64,000 bases of DNA from Pusillimonas noertemannii (GTDB taxonomy: Bacteria > Pseudomonadota > Gammaproteobacteria > Burkholderiales > Burkholderiaceae_B). Location of the stretch: contig NZ_QEKO01000001.1 of NCBI RefSeq assembly GCF_003096595.1, forward strand, positions 1,403,834-1,467,833. The letters are read 5' to 3'. The notes beneath the pieces were generated by a model. It searched no databases, had not been told where the DNA came from, and was given only the letters and a program-made list of their open reading frames with translations. The translations under genes and the position numbers were made by a program. How positions within the stretch are numbered: the stretch's first letter is position 1; every line of letters begins with the position of its first letter. Shown piece after piece: positions 56,404-64,000 of this stretch.

Positions 56404-57405
56404 ATGAAGAAGCCTCTTGTTCTCGTTGTCGTTGCTCTGGCCGTGATGCTTGCGGCATGGGCCTGGTGGCATTCGAACCAGCACGAGGACGAGGGCGCAT
56501 TGGTGCTGTACGGCAATGTGGACATCAGGCAGATATCTCTGGCTTTCGACGGTAATGGCCGCGTGACCGAAGTACGTGCGGAAGAGGGCGACGCCGTCCG
56601 GGCCGGCAGCGTGCTGGCGGTGCTGGACACCCGCACGCTGGCATTGCAGGCCGAGCAGGCGCAGGCCCAGCTCGAGGCCACAGAGCAAGCGTTGCTGAGC
56701 CTGCGCAACGGCGCGCGGCCGCAAGAGCTCGCGCAGGCCCGCAGCCGGCTGGCCGCGACGCAGGCCGAAGCCTTGCAGGCCGAACAGGATCTCAAGCGCT
56801 TGCAAGGCATCTCGGCCCAGACGCAGGGCCGCGGCGTCAGCGCGCAAGACCTCGACCGGGCCCGGAGCGCCTTGCGCGTGGCCCAGGCGCGAGTGGCCGA
56901 GCAAGGCGAAGCCCTGCATCTCATGGAGCTGGGACCGCGTGCCGAAGAGGTGGCGGGCGCCCAGGCCCAGGCGGAAGCAGCACGGGCCCAGCTGGCGTTG
57001 TTGCGGCATCAGATTGCGCAAGGCGAACTGAAGGCGCCGGCCGACGCGGTGGTGCGCTCGCGCCTGCTCGAGCCGGGCGACATGGCCACGCCGCAACGTC
57101 CCGTCTTTGCCCTGGCCCTCATTCAGCCCAAATGGATACGCGTGTATGTCGCCGAACCGGACCTTGGCCGGATACGGCCGGGCATGGAGGCACGCGTCTT
57201 TACCGATGGGCGCCCTAGCGAGGCGATCGCGGGCAGGGTGGGCTATATCTCGTCGGTGGCGGAGTTCACGCCCAAGACGGTCCAGACGGAACAGCAGCGC
57301 ACCAGCCTGGTCTACGAGGCACGGGTGGTGGTCGAGGATGCGGACAATGTGCTGCGGCTGGGACAGCCGGCCACGGTCCACCTGATAGCCGGCGAGGCGC
57401 AATGA
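56404..57405 (+). CDS. HlyD family membrane-fusion protein (YbhG-like)
   Basis: A 333-aa adaptor: one N-terminal anchor (residues 4-22), a biotinyl-lipoyl half (YGNVDIRQISLAFDGNGRVTEVRAEEGDAV), a long coiled-coil hairpin (about 78-205, Gln/Ala/Glu-rich heptads) and the second lipoyl half (GELKAPADAVVRSRLLEPGD). It links inner-membrane ABC permeases to an outer-membrane channel. It overlaps the ABC gene by 4 bp (ATGA). The 163 bp upstream hold no recognised operator or regulator gene. Confidence 0.92.
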   Translation: MKKPLVLVVVALAVMLAAWAWWHSNQHEDEGALVLYGNVDIRQISLAFDGNGRVTEVRAEEGDAVRAGSVLAVLDTRTLALQAEQAQAQLEATEQALLSLRNGARPQELAQARSRLAATQAEALQAEQDLKRLQGISAQTQGRGVSAQDLDRARSALRVAQARVAEQGEALHLMELGPRAEEVAGAQAQAEAARAQLALLRHQIAQGELKAPADAVVRSRLLEPGDMATPQRPVFALALIQPKWIRVYVAEPDLGRIRPGMEARVFTDGRPSEAIAGRVGYISSVAEFTPKTVQTEQQRTSLVYEARVVVEDADNVLRLGQPATVHLIAGEAQ

Positions 57406-59174
57406 ACGCCGACGGGGCCACGGTCGTCGCCGAGGGCCTGCGCAAGACCTTCGGCGCGCCGGGGGGCGGCGTGCTGGACGCCGTGAACGACGTGTCATTG
57501 ACAGCGCGTGCGGGCGAACTCACGGCGCTGGTGGGCCCGGACGGCGCGGGCAAGACGACGCTGCTGCGCATGATGGCCGGTCTGCTCGAACCCGATGCCG
57601 GAAGCTTACGCGTATTGGGCATCGACGTGGGCCGCGATCCCCAGGCCGTGCAGGATCGCATCAGCTACATGCCGCAGCGTTTCGGTCTTTACGAAGACCT
57701 GAGCGTGCAAGAGAACCTGGATCTTTACGCCGACCTGCACGGCGTCCCGCTCGACCAGCGCCGCCAGCGGTTCAAGCGCATGCTCGAGATGACGGACCTG
57801 GCGCGGTTCACCGCGAGGCCGGCCGGCAAGCTCTCGGGCGGCATGAAGCAGAAGCTGGGCCTGGCCTGCACGCTGGTGCGTTCGCCCGATCTTCTCCTGC
57901 TCGATGAACCCAGCGTGGGCGTCGATCCGCTGTCGCGGCGCGATCTCTGGAAGATCGTGCGCCAGTTGGTGGACGACGAGAACCTCAGTGTCATCGTCAG
58001 CACGGCCTACATGGACGAGGCCGCGCAGTGCGCCCAGGTGTTCGTGTTGCACGAAGGCCGGGTGCTGGACCAGGGCGATCCGGGAACACTGCGTGAACGT
58101 GCCCGAGGCCTGACTTTTGCGGCGACGCCTCCCCCGGGCACGCCGGCGCGCGACCTGCAGGCCCGCCTGCTGGATGCCGGGGCGCAGGTCGTCGATGCCG
58201 TGCCCAAGGGCGGCGCGGTATGGTTCATTCGCCAACCGCGGGCAGAGCCCGAGGCACTGCGGCGCCTGCTCGGCGGAGTCCACCATGAGCCGCGGCCCGA
58301 GGAGCTGGAGGACGCCTTCATGATGCTGCTGCGTCAGCAGCAAGCCCAGGAGGACGCGCCGCCGCCCGCCCCCGGGCCCTCTGTGGCGGCCAATGCGCCG
58401 GAGCGGGCGGAGCAGCTGGCCATCGTGGTGCGGGACCTGGTGCGCAAGTTCGGCGACTTCACCGCGGTGGCTAGTACCTCGTTCGAGGTGGCGCGAGGAG
58501 AGATCTTCGGCCTGCTGGGGCCCAACGGAGCGGGCAAGACGACGACCTTCCGCATGCTGTGCGGGCTGCTTCCGGCCACCAGCGGCCATCTCGAGGTGGC
58601 GGGCCTGAACCTGCGGACGGCGCGCGCCCGGGCGCGCGGCCGCATCGGCTATGTCTCGCAGAAGTTCGCGCTGTACGGCGAGCTGACGGTGCGCGAGAAC
58701 CTGGAATTCTTCGGCGGCGCCTACGGGCTGCGCCGCCATGCGCTTCGCCGGCGTGTGGACGCGATGATCGAACAGTTCCAGCTGGACCCCGCCGCCGCCA
58801 GCGGATTGCTGCCCGGCGGCTACAAGCAGCGCCTGGCGATGGCCGCCGGCCTGCTGCACGAGCCGGAGATCCTGTTCCTGGACGAGCCCACCAGCGGCAT
58901 CGACCCCCTGGCCCGCCGCGCTTTCTGGCGCACCATCACCGCGCTGGCGCAAACCGGCGTCACCATCATCATCACGACCCACTTCATGGAAGAGGCGGAA
59001 TACTGCGACCGTATCGCCATCCAGGATGCCGGGCGCGTGCTGGCGCTGGGCACGCCGCGCGAGGTGCGCGAGCTGGCGGGCGATAGCGGCATCGACATGG
59101 ACAGCGCCTTCATCGCCATCGTCGAGCAGGGGCGGGCCCGCACCCGGCCGGCGCCGGCGGAGGCGGGCGCATGA
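57402..59174 (+). CDS. ABC transporter ATP-binding protein with two fused nucleotide-binding domains (YbhF-like)
   Basis: A 590-aa protein. NBD1: GPDGAGKTTLL Walker A, LSGGMKQKLGLA signature, LLLLDEPSVGVD Walker B. NBD2 (from about 345): GPNGAGKTTTFR, LPGGYKQRLAMAAGLLHEPEILFLDEPTSGID. In NBD2 the ABC signature is PGGYKQ rather than SGGxxQ, as often seen in this drug-export subfamily. A Pro-rich linker joins the halves. It powers the two permeases downstream, each overlapping or abutting. Confidence 0.93.
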   Translation: MNADGATVVAEGLRKTFGAPGGGVLDAVNDVSLTARAGELTALVGPDGAGKTTLLRMMAGLLEPDAGSLRVLGIDVGRDPQAVQDRISYMPQRFGLYEDLSVQENLDLYADLHGVPLDQRRQRFKRMLEMTDLARFTARPAGKLSGGMKQKLGLACTLVRSPDLLLLDEPSVGVDPLSRRDLWKIVRQLVDDENLSVIVSTAYMDEAAQCAQVFVLHEGRVLDQGDPGTLRERARGLTFAATPPPGTPARDLQARLLDAGAQVVDAVPKGGAVWFIRQPRAEPEALRRLLGGVHHEPRPEELEDAFMMLLRQQQAQEDAPPPAPGPSVAANAPERAEQLAIVVRDLVRKFGDFTAVASTSFEVARGEIFGLLGPNGAGKTTTFRMLCGLLPATSGHLEVAGLNLRTARARARGRIGYVSQKFALYGELTVRENLEFFGGAYGLRRHALRRRVDAMIEQFQLDPAAASGLLPGGYKQRLAMAAGLLHEPEILFLDEPTSGIDPLARRAFWRTITALAQTGVTIIITTHFMEEAEYCDRIAIQDAGRVLALGTPREVRELAGDSGIDMDSAFIAIVEQGRARTRPAPAEAGA

Positions 59175-60304
59175 CGGCATCCGGGTTCGCGCGCCGGTTC
59201 ACCGCCTTGCTGCGCAAGGAAGTGCGGCAGCTGCTGCGCGACAAAAGCAATCTGGCCGTGGGCCTGCTCCTGCCCGTCGCCTTGATCCTTCTGTTCGGCT
59301 ACGGCCTGTCTTTCGACGTCGACGACGCGCCCATCGCGGTGGTTCTGGAAGACAGCTCACCCAGCGCGCGGGAAGTCGTCCGCGGCCTACAGGGCTCGCC
59401 CTATATTTCACCCGTGTGGACGGCCAGCATGGCCGAGGCGGAGGAGCGCATGCGCGCGGGGGAAGTGGACGGAATCGTGCGCCTGCCCCCGGATTTCTCG
59501 CGGCAGCTGGCCTCGGGCCAGGCGCGCATCCAGCTGGTGCTCAATGGCATCAACTCCACGACCGCGTCGATCGTGGAGGGCTATGTGCGAGGCGCCATCG
59601 GCCTGTGGGCGCAGCGGCACAATGAAAGAGAGGGCGGCAAGGCGCCTTCCGGCGCCGGCATCGATGTGCTTGAGCGCACCTGGTTCAACGAAGCGGGCGA
59701 CAGCACCTGGTATCTGGTGCCGGGGCTGATCGTGCTTGTGCTGACGCTGATCGGGGCTTTCCTGACCTCGCTGCTGATCGCCCGCGAGTGGGAGCGCGGC
59801 ACCCTCGAGGCGCTTTTCGTCACGCCGCTGAGGCCCATGGAGCTGGTGCTTTCCAAGGTGGCGCCGTATCTCGTCATCGGAGCGATCGACCTGGCAATGT
59901 GCCTGCTGGCCGCCCGCTTCCTGTTTGACGTGCCGATGCGCGGCTCGCTGCTGATCATCTTCCTGGTCTCGATGCTGTACCTCACCGTTTCGCTGCTGCT
60001 GGGCCTGTTCGTTTCAGGCACGATGCGCAGCCAGTTCCAGGCCAGCCAGGTGGCGCTGCTGGTCAGCTTCATGCCGGCCATGATGCTCTCGGGCTTTGTG
60101 TTCGACCTGCGCAACGTGCCCTGGGTGATACAGGCTATCGGCCAGTTGCTGCCGGCAACGCATTTCATGAACCTGATCAAGACGCTGCTGCTGGCGGGCG
60201 ATTATTGGCCCGACATCCTGCGTGGCACGGCGATTCTGGCGGCCTATGCGCTGGTGCTGGCCTGGGCTACGCGGCGCACGCTGCGCAAGAAACTTCCTTC
60301 TTAG
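59171..60304 (+). CDS. ABC-2 type permease (YbhS-like)
   Basis: A 377-aa ABC-2 permease. The N-terminal helix LLRKEVRQLLRDKSNLAVGLLLPVALILLFGYGLSFDV is followed by a large periplasmic domain (about 45-180, EDSSPSAREVVRGL...) and five C-terminal helices, including EWERGTLEALFVTPLRPMELVLSK, the conserved cytoplasmic EExGT-type loop. It overlaps the ATPase gene by 4 bp and probably forms a heterodimer with the next permease. Confidence 0.92.
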   Translation: MTASGFARRFTALLRKEVRQLLRDKSNLAVGLLLPVALILLFGYGLSFDVDDAPIAVVLEDSSPSAREVVRGLQGSPYISPVWTASMAEAEERMRAGEVDGIVRLPPDFSRQLASGQARIQLVLNGINSTTASIVEGYVRGAIGLWAQRHNEREGGKAPSGAGIDVLERTWFNEAGDSTWYLVPGLIVLVLTLIGAFLTSLLIAREWERGTLEALFVTPLRPMELVLSKVAPYLVIGAIDLAMCLLAARFLFDVPMRGSLLIIFLVSMLYLTVSLLLGLFVSGTMRSQFQASQVALLVSFMPAMMLSGFVFDLRNVPWVIQAIGQLLPATHFMNLIKTLLLAGDYWPDILRGTAILAAYALVLAWATRRTLRKKLPS

Positions 60305-60324
60305 TGTTGACGGACCCGAAGCCG

Positions 60325-61440
60325 ATGGACGCCTTGCTTGCACCGCTTGCACAGATAGCCTCCCTGATCCGCAAGGAGCTGCTTGCCTTGATCAAGGAAC
60401 CCGCCAGCCGGGCCATCCTGTTGATGCCCGTGCTGGTGCAGGCGCTGTTGTTCGGCTATGGCGCCACCTACGATCTCAGGCATGTTCCCTATGCCGTGCT
60501 GGACCAGAGCCGCGGGGCGGCGTCGACCGAGCTGCTGGCGCGGCTGGACGGCACCGGGGTGTTCGTGCGAGAGGCCACGCTGACTTCGTCGCGGCAGATC
60601 GCCCAGGTCATCGACCAGCAGAGAGCCATGATGGTGCTGGCCATTCCCCCGGATTTCGAACAACGGCTGGCCGCCGGGCAGCGGGCTTCATTGCAGGTCA
60701 TTTTCGATGGGCGCAATTCCACGACCGCGGGTGTCGCCTCGGGCTATGTGGGCGCCGTGGTGGCCGACTACAGCGCTTCGATGGGCACGGACGGCTTGGG
60801 CATCGCCATCGACCGGCGCGTGTGGTTCAACCCCAATCTGGAGTCGCGCTGGAACCTGATGACCGGCCTGATCGCGGCCCTGAGCATGCTGCAGACATTA
60901 CTGCTGGCCGCATTGTCCGTTGCCCGTGAACGAGAGCAAGGCACTTTCGACCAATTGCTGGTCACGCCGCTGACCCCCATGCAGATACTGGTCGGCAAGG
61001 CCTTGCCGGCCATATTCATCGGCCTGATCCAGTCGACCATTATTTTTCTCGTGATCAGGTTCTGGTTCGCGGTACCCATGGCGGGCTCGGTGTGGCTGAT
61101 GTACCTGGGGCTGTTGACGTTCACTGTGGCGGCCGTGGGCATGGGGCTGTCGATTTCGGCGCTTTCCCTCACCATGCAGCAGGCCATGCTCTATACCTTC
61201 TTGCTGATCATGCCGCTGATGCTCTTGTCGGGCCTGCTGACCCCGGTGCGCAACATGCCCGAGGCGCTGCAGATCGCCACCTATGCCAATCCCTTGCGCT
61301 TTGGCATGAACATTGTGCGCCGCGTCTATCTCGAGGGGGCCACCCTGGGGGATGTGTGGCGCGACTTCATTCCTTTGCTGGTGCTGGCCTGTGTCACGCT
61401 GCCCACGGCGGCCTGGCTGTTTCGCAATCGTCTTTCCTGA
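60325..61440 (+). CDS. ABC-2 type permease (YbhR-like)
   Basis: A 371-aa paralogue of the preceding permease, with the same plan: LIRKELLALIKEPASRAILLMPVLVQALLFGYGATYDL, a periplasmic domain, and EREQGTFDQLLVTPLTPMQILVGKALP in the C-terminal membrane half. The ATG at 60325 is chosen because the YbhR family begins a few residues before the first helix. A GTG at 60304 that overlaps the previous stop (TAGTG) is in frame and would add 7 residues. Confidence 0.91.
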   Translation: MDALLAPLAQIASLIRKELLALIKEPASRAILLMPVLVQALLFGYGATYDLRHVPYAVLDQSRGAASTELLARLDGTGVFVREATLTSSRQIAQVIDQQRAMMVLAIPPDFEQRLAAGQRASLQVIFDGRNSTTAGVASGYVGAVVADYSASMGTDGLGIAIDRRVWFNPNLESRWNLMTGLIAALSMLQTLLLAALSVAREREQGTFDQLLVTPLTPMQILVGKALPAIFIGLIQSTIIFLVIRFWFAVPMAGSVWLMYLGLLTFTVAAVGMGLSISALSLTMQQAMLYTFLLIMPLMLLSGLLTPVRNMPEALQIATYANPLRFGMNIVRRVYLEGATLGDVWRDFIPLLVLACVTLPTAAWLFRNRLS

Positions 61441-61455
61441 GTCGGGGTATTTTCC

Positions 61456-62982
61456 ATGCCTGGTTTGCCTTCTTGCCGCAAAACACTTCCGCATGCCGGC
61501 CTGGCCGGCTGCGCGCTGGCCCTTACCTTTACCCTGGCCGGATGCACGATGGGGCCCGATTTCGCCAGGCCCAGCCCCACGGCTCCGGACGACTGGACGA
61601 GCTGGAGCAGCGCGGATGAATCGCTTCGGGCGCGCGTCGACAGCGAAGGAAAGCTTCCGGCGGAATGGTGGCGAGCACTCGGCGACCCCGTGCTTGACCA
61701 GTTGCAGGAGGAGGCCTTGCAGGCGAGCCCCGACCTGCAGACCGCCGCGCTGCATTTTGCCCAAGCGCGCGTACAGCGCAGCACGGTCGCGGCGCAGCAC
61801 GGCCCCGACATTGGCGCAAGCGGCGCTGTCAGCCGCCAGCGCCAAAGCGAATATGGCGCCGGCGTGCGCATGATCGACGCCATCGGCGGCGACCGTTCGG
61901 CCTTGGTGGATTTCCTGAGCGAACCGTTCACGCTTTACCAGGCCGGCTTTGATGCCTCGTGGGAACCCGACCTGTGGGGGCGCGTGCGTCGTTCCATCGA
62001 GGCTGCCGACGCCGGCGTGGCCCAGCAAGCGGCGCTGTACGACCTGGCCCGCCTGAGCGTGGCCAGCGAGCTGGCGCGCAGCTACATCGAATTGCGCACC
62101 ACGCAGCGCCAGATTCGATTGCTGCGCGAAGACTTGTCCGCTCTGGAGGGGCGCTTGCGAATACTTGAAGCCATGGTGCGGGGCGGCGTCGTCGACCATC
62201 TCGACCTGGAGCGCCAGCGCACCGAAGTGGCAGCCAACAAGGCGCAGCTACCCGACCTGCTGGCCAGGGAGGGCGCCGGCATCAACCAGATTGCGCTCCT
62301 GCTGGGCGAACCCCCCGGCGCGCTGCGTGAACTGCTTGTATCGAAACCGAAGGAGGGCCAGGCGCCAGAATCGCCATTGCCCGACCTCTCTTTGGGCCTG
62401 CCTTCAGAGGCCGCATTGCGCCGGCCGGACATCCGTGCGGCGGAAGCGCGTTTGCACCAGGCCACGGCGAGCATCGGCGTCGCGCAGGCAGAGCTTTATC
62501 CCAGCATACGCCTGGGGGCGCGCTTCGGTTATGAGTCTTACCTGAGCGGAGAGTTCGCGGACTGGGGCAGCCGCAGTTGGTCGGTCGCCCCCAGCTTCAG
62601 CCTGCCGCTTTTCGATCAGGGCCGGCGCCGAAGCGTCGTGCACTTGCGCGAACTCGAGCAGCAGGAGGCGGCGGTGAATTATCAGCAGACGGTGCTGAAG
62701 GCGTGGCAGGAAATAGACGACGCGCTCAGCGCCTATACGGCCGAGCAGCAGCGGATGCGCCAGTTGACGATGCGCGAGCGCAGCGCCCGCGAGGCTTATG
62801 AGCTGGCCCAGGCGCGCTATGACGGCGGCGTGATCGATTTCATCGGGGTGCTGGACAGCCAGCGCGCTTATCTGCAAGCGCGCCGCGACCTGGCGGTTAG
62901 TGAAGGGCGCCTGGCGACGCGCTATGTGATGATCAACAAGGCGGTGGGCAATGCGCCGGCAGTTCAGTCGTCTTTGCCGTAG
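61456..62982 (+). CDS. Outer-membrane efflux lipoprotein, NodT/OprM family
   Basis: A 508-aa TolC-like channel. Lipobox TLAGC (signal ending near residue 29), the [12 protein letters not shown] entry, [32 protein letters not shown] and [40 protein letters not shown] are family hallmarks. It completes the HlyD-ABC-ABC-ABC set as its outer-membrane exit, so the five genes make a full tripartite exporter. The exported compound is unknown. Its end overlaps the convergent queH by 19 bp. Confidence 0.94.
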   Translation: MPGLPSCRKTLPHAGLAGCALALTFTLAGCTMGPDFARPSPTAPDDWTSWSSADESLRARVDSEGKLPAEWWRALGDPVLDQLQEEALQASPDLQTAALHFAQARVQRSTVAAQHGPDIGASGAVSRQRQSEYGAGVRMIDAIGGDRSALVDFLSEPFTLYQAGFDASWEPDLWGRVRRSIEAADAGVAQQAALYDLARLSVASELARSYIELRTTQRQIRLLREDLSALEGRLRILEAMVRGGVVDHLDLERQRTEVAANKAQLPDLLAREGAGINQIALLLGEPPGALRELLVSKPKEGQAPESPLPDLSLGLPSEAALRRPDIRAAEARLHQATASIGVAQAELYPSIRLGARFGYESYLSGEFADWGSRSWSVAPSFSLPLFDQGRRRSVVHLRELEQQEAAVNYQQTVLKAWQEIDDALSAYTAEQQRMRQLTMRERSAREAYELAQARYDGGVIDFIGVLDSQRAYLQARRDLAVSEGRLATRYVMINKAVGNAPAVQSSLP

Positions 62983-63617
62983 AACTTGACGCCGATCTCG
63001 ATGGCCTCGCGTCCCTGGGCACGTCGGTGACGATTGGTGTCGCGCAGGGAATAGATGCAGCCGCAATATTCTTGCTGGTAGAACTCTTCGCGCTTGCTGA
63101 TTTCGATCATGCGCGCCGAGCCGCCGCCCTTGCGCCAGTTATATGTCCAGTAGGCCAGCTCGGGATAGCGGGCGGCGGCGCGTTCGCCGCAGCCGTTGAT
63201 CTGCTTCATGTCCTTCCAGCGCGAGATGCCCAGCGAGCTGGTGATGGTGTCGAAGCCGTGCTCGTGTGCGTAAAGCGCGGTGCGCTCGAAGCGCATGTCG
63301 AAACAGGCTGTGCAGCGGGCGCCGCGCTCGGGCTCGTTCTCGAGCCCCTTGACGCGCTCGAACCAATTGTCGCGGTCGTAGTCGGCGTCGATGAATTCGA
63401 TGCCGTGCTCTTCGGCAAAACGGATGTTCTCGTTCTTGCGGATTTCGTATTCGCGGTCGGGGTGGATGTTGGGGTTGTAGAAGTAGATGGAATAATCGAT
63501 GCCCGATGCTGTCATGGCTTCCATGACTTCACCCGAGCACGGCGCGCAGCACGAGTGCAGCAGCACCTTCTTGCGGGAGTCGGGCAGTTCTAGGACGGGG
63601 CGTTGGAATTCGGTCAT
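62964..63617 (-). CDS. queH: Epoxyqueuosine reductase QueH
   Basis: A 217-aa protein of the former DUF208 family. [13 protein letters not shown] near residue 20, [16 protein letters not shown] and the EYCGCIYSL region provide the cysteines that bind a 4Fe-4S cluster and a further iron. QueH reduces epoxyqueuosine in tRNA to queuosine, replacing the cobalamin enzyme QueG. With queF also present in the window, the organism evidently makes queuosine. The start at 63617 is the family N-terminus. Confidence 0.94.
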   Translation of the reverse strand: MTEFQRPVLELPDSRKKVLLHSCCAPCSGEVMEAMTASGIDYSIYFYNPNIHPDREYEIRKNENIRFAEEHGIEFIDADYDRDNWFERVKGLENEPERGARCTACFDMRFERTALYAHEHGFDTITSSLGISRWKDMKQINGCGERAAARYPELAYWTYNWRKGGGSARMIEISKREEFYQQEYCGCIYSLRDTNRHRRAQGREAIEIGVKFYGKDD

Positions 63618-63907
63618 GGTGTTCTAGGCATGCGATGCGATCAGTCTGCCGCGCACGGCGGCTTGGCCCGGCAATGCAAAATTGGATAAGCGTAGATCCC
63701 ATTTTAGTCCGCTGCTTGCGGATTCCCAAACGGGCGGCTTAAATTTGGGTTTTAGCGTGCTGCGGATCAGAATTGCTGTCTTTGAGTCCTTAAGCCGGCG
63801 CGCTGCGGGGTAAGTATTTTGGGCGCCGGAGAGCTTCGGCCCGGCTTCGCCGGGCTGCCCTCGCACCCTATCATTTTTGGGGCGCCCCTCGGCGGGCCCC
63901 CGCAAAA
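63618..63907. other. Non-coding intergenic region with G+C-rich hairpins
   Basis: No gene seen. A short hairpin GCCCGGC-TTC-GCCGGGC lies at 63839-63855, and TTTTTGGGGCGCCCC...GGGCCCCCGCAAAAA (63873-63908) forms a near-palindrome bounded by T- and A-runs, able to terminate in both directions. GGGCGCCGGAGAGC (63821-63834) resembles the core of the structured elements at 22 and 42 kb in 12 of 14 positions, too short to decide. Confidence 0.5.
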
Positions 63908-64000
63908 ATCGGGATAGGGGGCAGCCTTGAGGCTGCGCCCCTCCCACACCACCCGGCATGCGGGTCCGCACCGGGCGGTTCGAGAAGTTGAGGTTTATGC
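63908..64000 (-). mobile_element. Group II intron, 3' end only (domains V and VI), continuing past the right edge
   Basis: Read on the minus strand, 63981-63948 is a 34-nt hairpin that begins GAACCGCCCGGTGCGG and ends GCATGCCGGGTGGT: a 9-bp lower stem with one G-U pair, then TGCG/CGCA and a small loop. Length and ACCGCC element fit catalytic domain V. The next segment (63947-63908) forms a hairpin with arms CGCAGCC/GGCTGCC and ends CCCGAT, as domain VI ends at the 3' splice site. The reverse transcriptase would be beyond 64000. Confidence 0.7.

Overview
The window looks like chromosomal DNA of a high-G+C betaproteobacterium of the family Alcaligenaceae (Bordetella, Achromobacter or Pusillimonas-like). 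The evidence is the gene content and order: ihfB-lapA-lapB-rfaE1-rfaD, cysM, egtD-egtB, etfBA, rplS-nudix-rsgA, orn-paaG-acpS-nagZ-uvrC-pgsA, aceA, a cbb3 oxidase operon with ccoG and fnr, and clpB. Family assignments come from motifs and remembered families; no database search was run.

Layout. 1-3776: end of ihfB, then LPS assembly and heptose genes. 3904-10627: accessory island on the minus strand (SDR dehydrogenase, three-part TRAP transporter, aldehyde dehydrogenase) with a divergent HTH/citrate-synthase-like regulator. 10782-20896: ComEA-like HhH protein, cysM, egtDB (ergothioneine), mltB, a histone-deacetylase-like hydrolase, etfBA and a long acyl-CoA dehydrogenase. 21122-22880: 1-Cys peroxiredoxin, a repeat-rich non-coding stretch, and a 72-aa membrane protein behind two LexA boxes. 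23002-24257: rplS and a nudix hydrolase. 24501-32983: second island (TetR, amidohydrolase, carboxylesterase, TRAP, cyclase-like hydrolase, BKACE). 33042-41779: rsgA, M48 protease, orn, paaG, acpS, nagZ, uvrC, pgsA and an MFS exporter. 41952-42167: a large structured intergenic element. 42354-44773: queF and aceA. 44942-52360: FNR-controlled cbb3 oxidase locus and the fnr gene. 52451-56183: a LysR regulator and heat-shock clpB. 56404-62982: HlyD/ABC/ABC/ABC/NodT export system. 62964-63617: queH. 63908-64000: 3' end of a group II intron entering from the right.

How the genes work together. The oxidase locus is a coherent micro-aerobic respiration unit. A perfect FNR box sits 41.5 bp before the predicted start, a matching FNR gene lies downstream, and the catalytic subunits ccoNOQP are accompanied by assembly factors ccoS, ccoG and a FixH-like protein. 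Its first gene is an unusual P-type ATPase (CcoI-like) that keeps all membrane helices but has lost every cytoplasmic catalytic domain. Each island pairs a TRAP importer with enzymes for an unidentified small acid, ester or alcohol, and each appears to interrupt an otherwise conserved gene order.

Most interesting items: the SOS-controlled small membrane protein, the family of structured intergenic elements with a conserved core and unrelated but self-complementary arms, the membrane-only CcoI relative, and the two uncharacterised catabolic islands.
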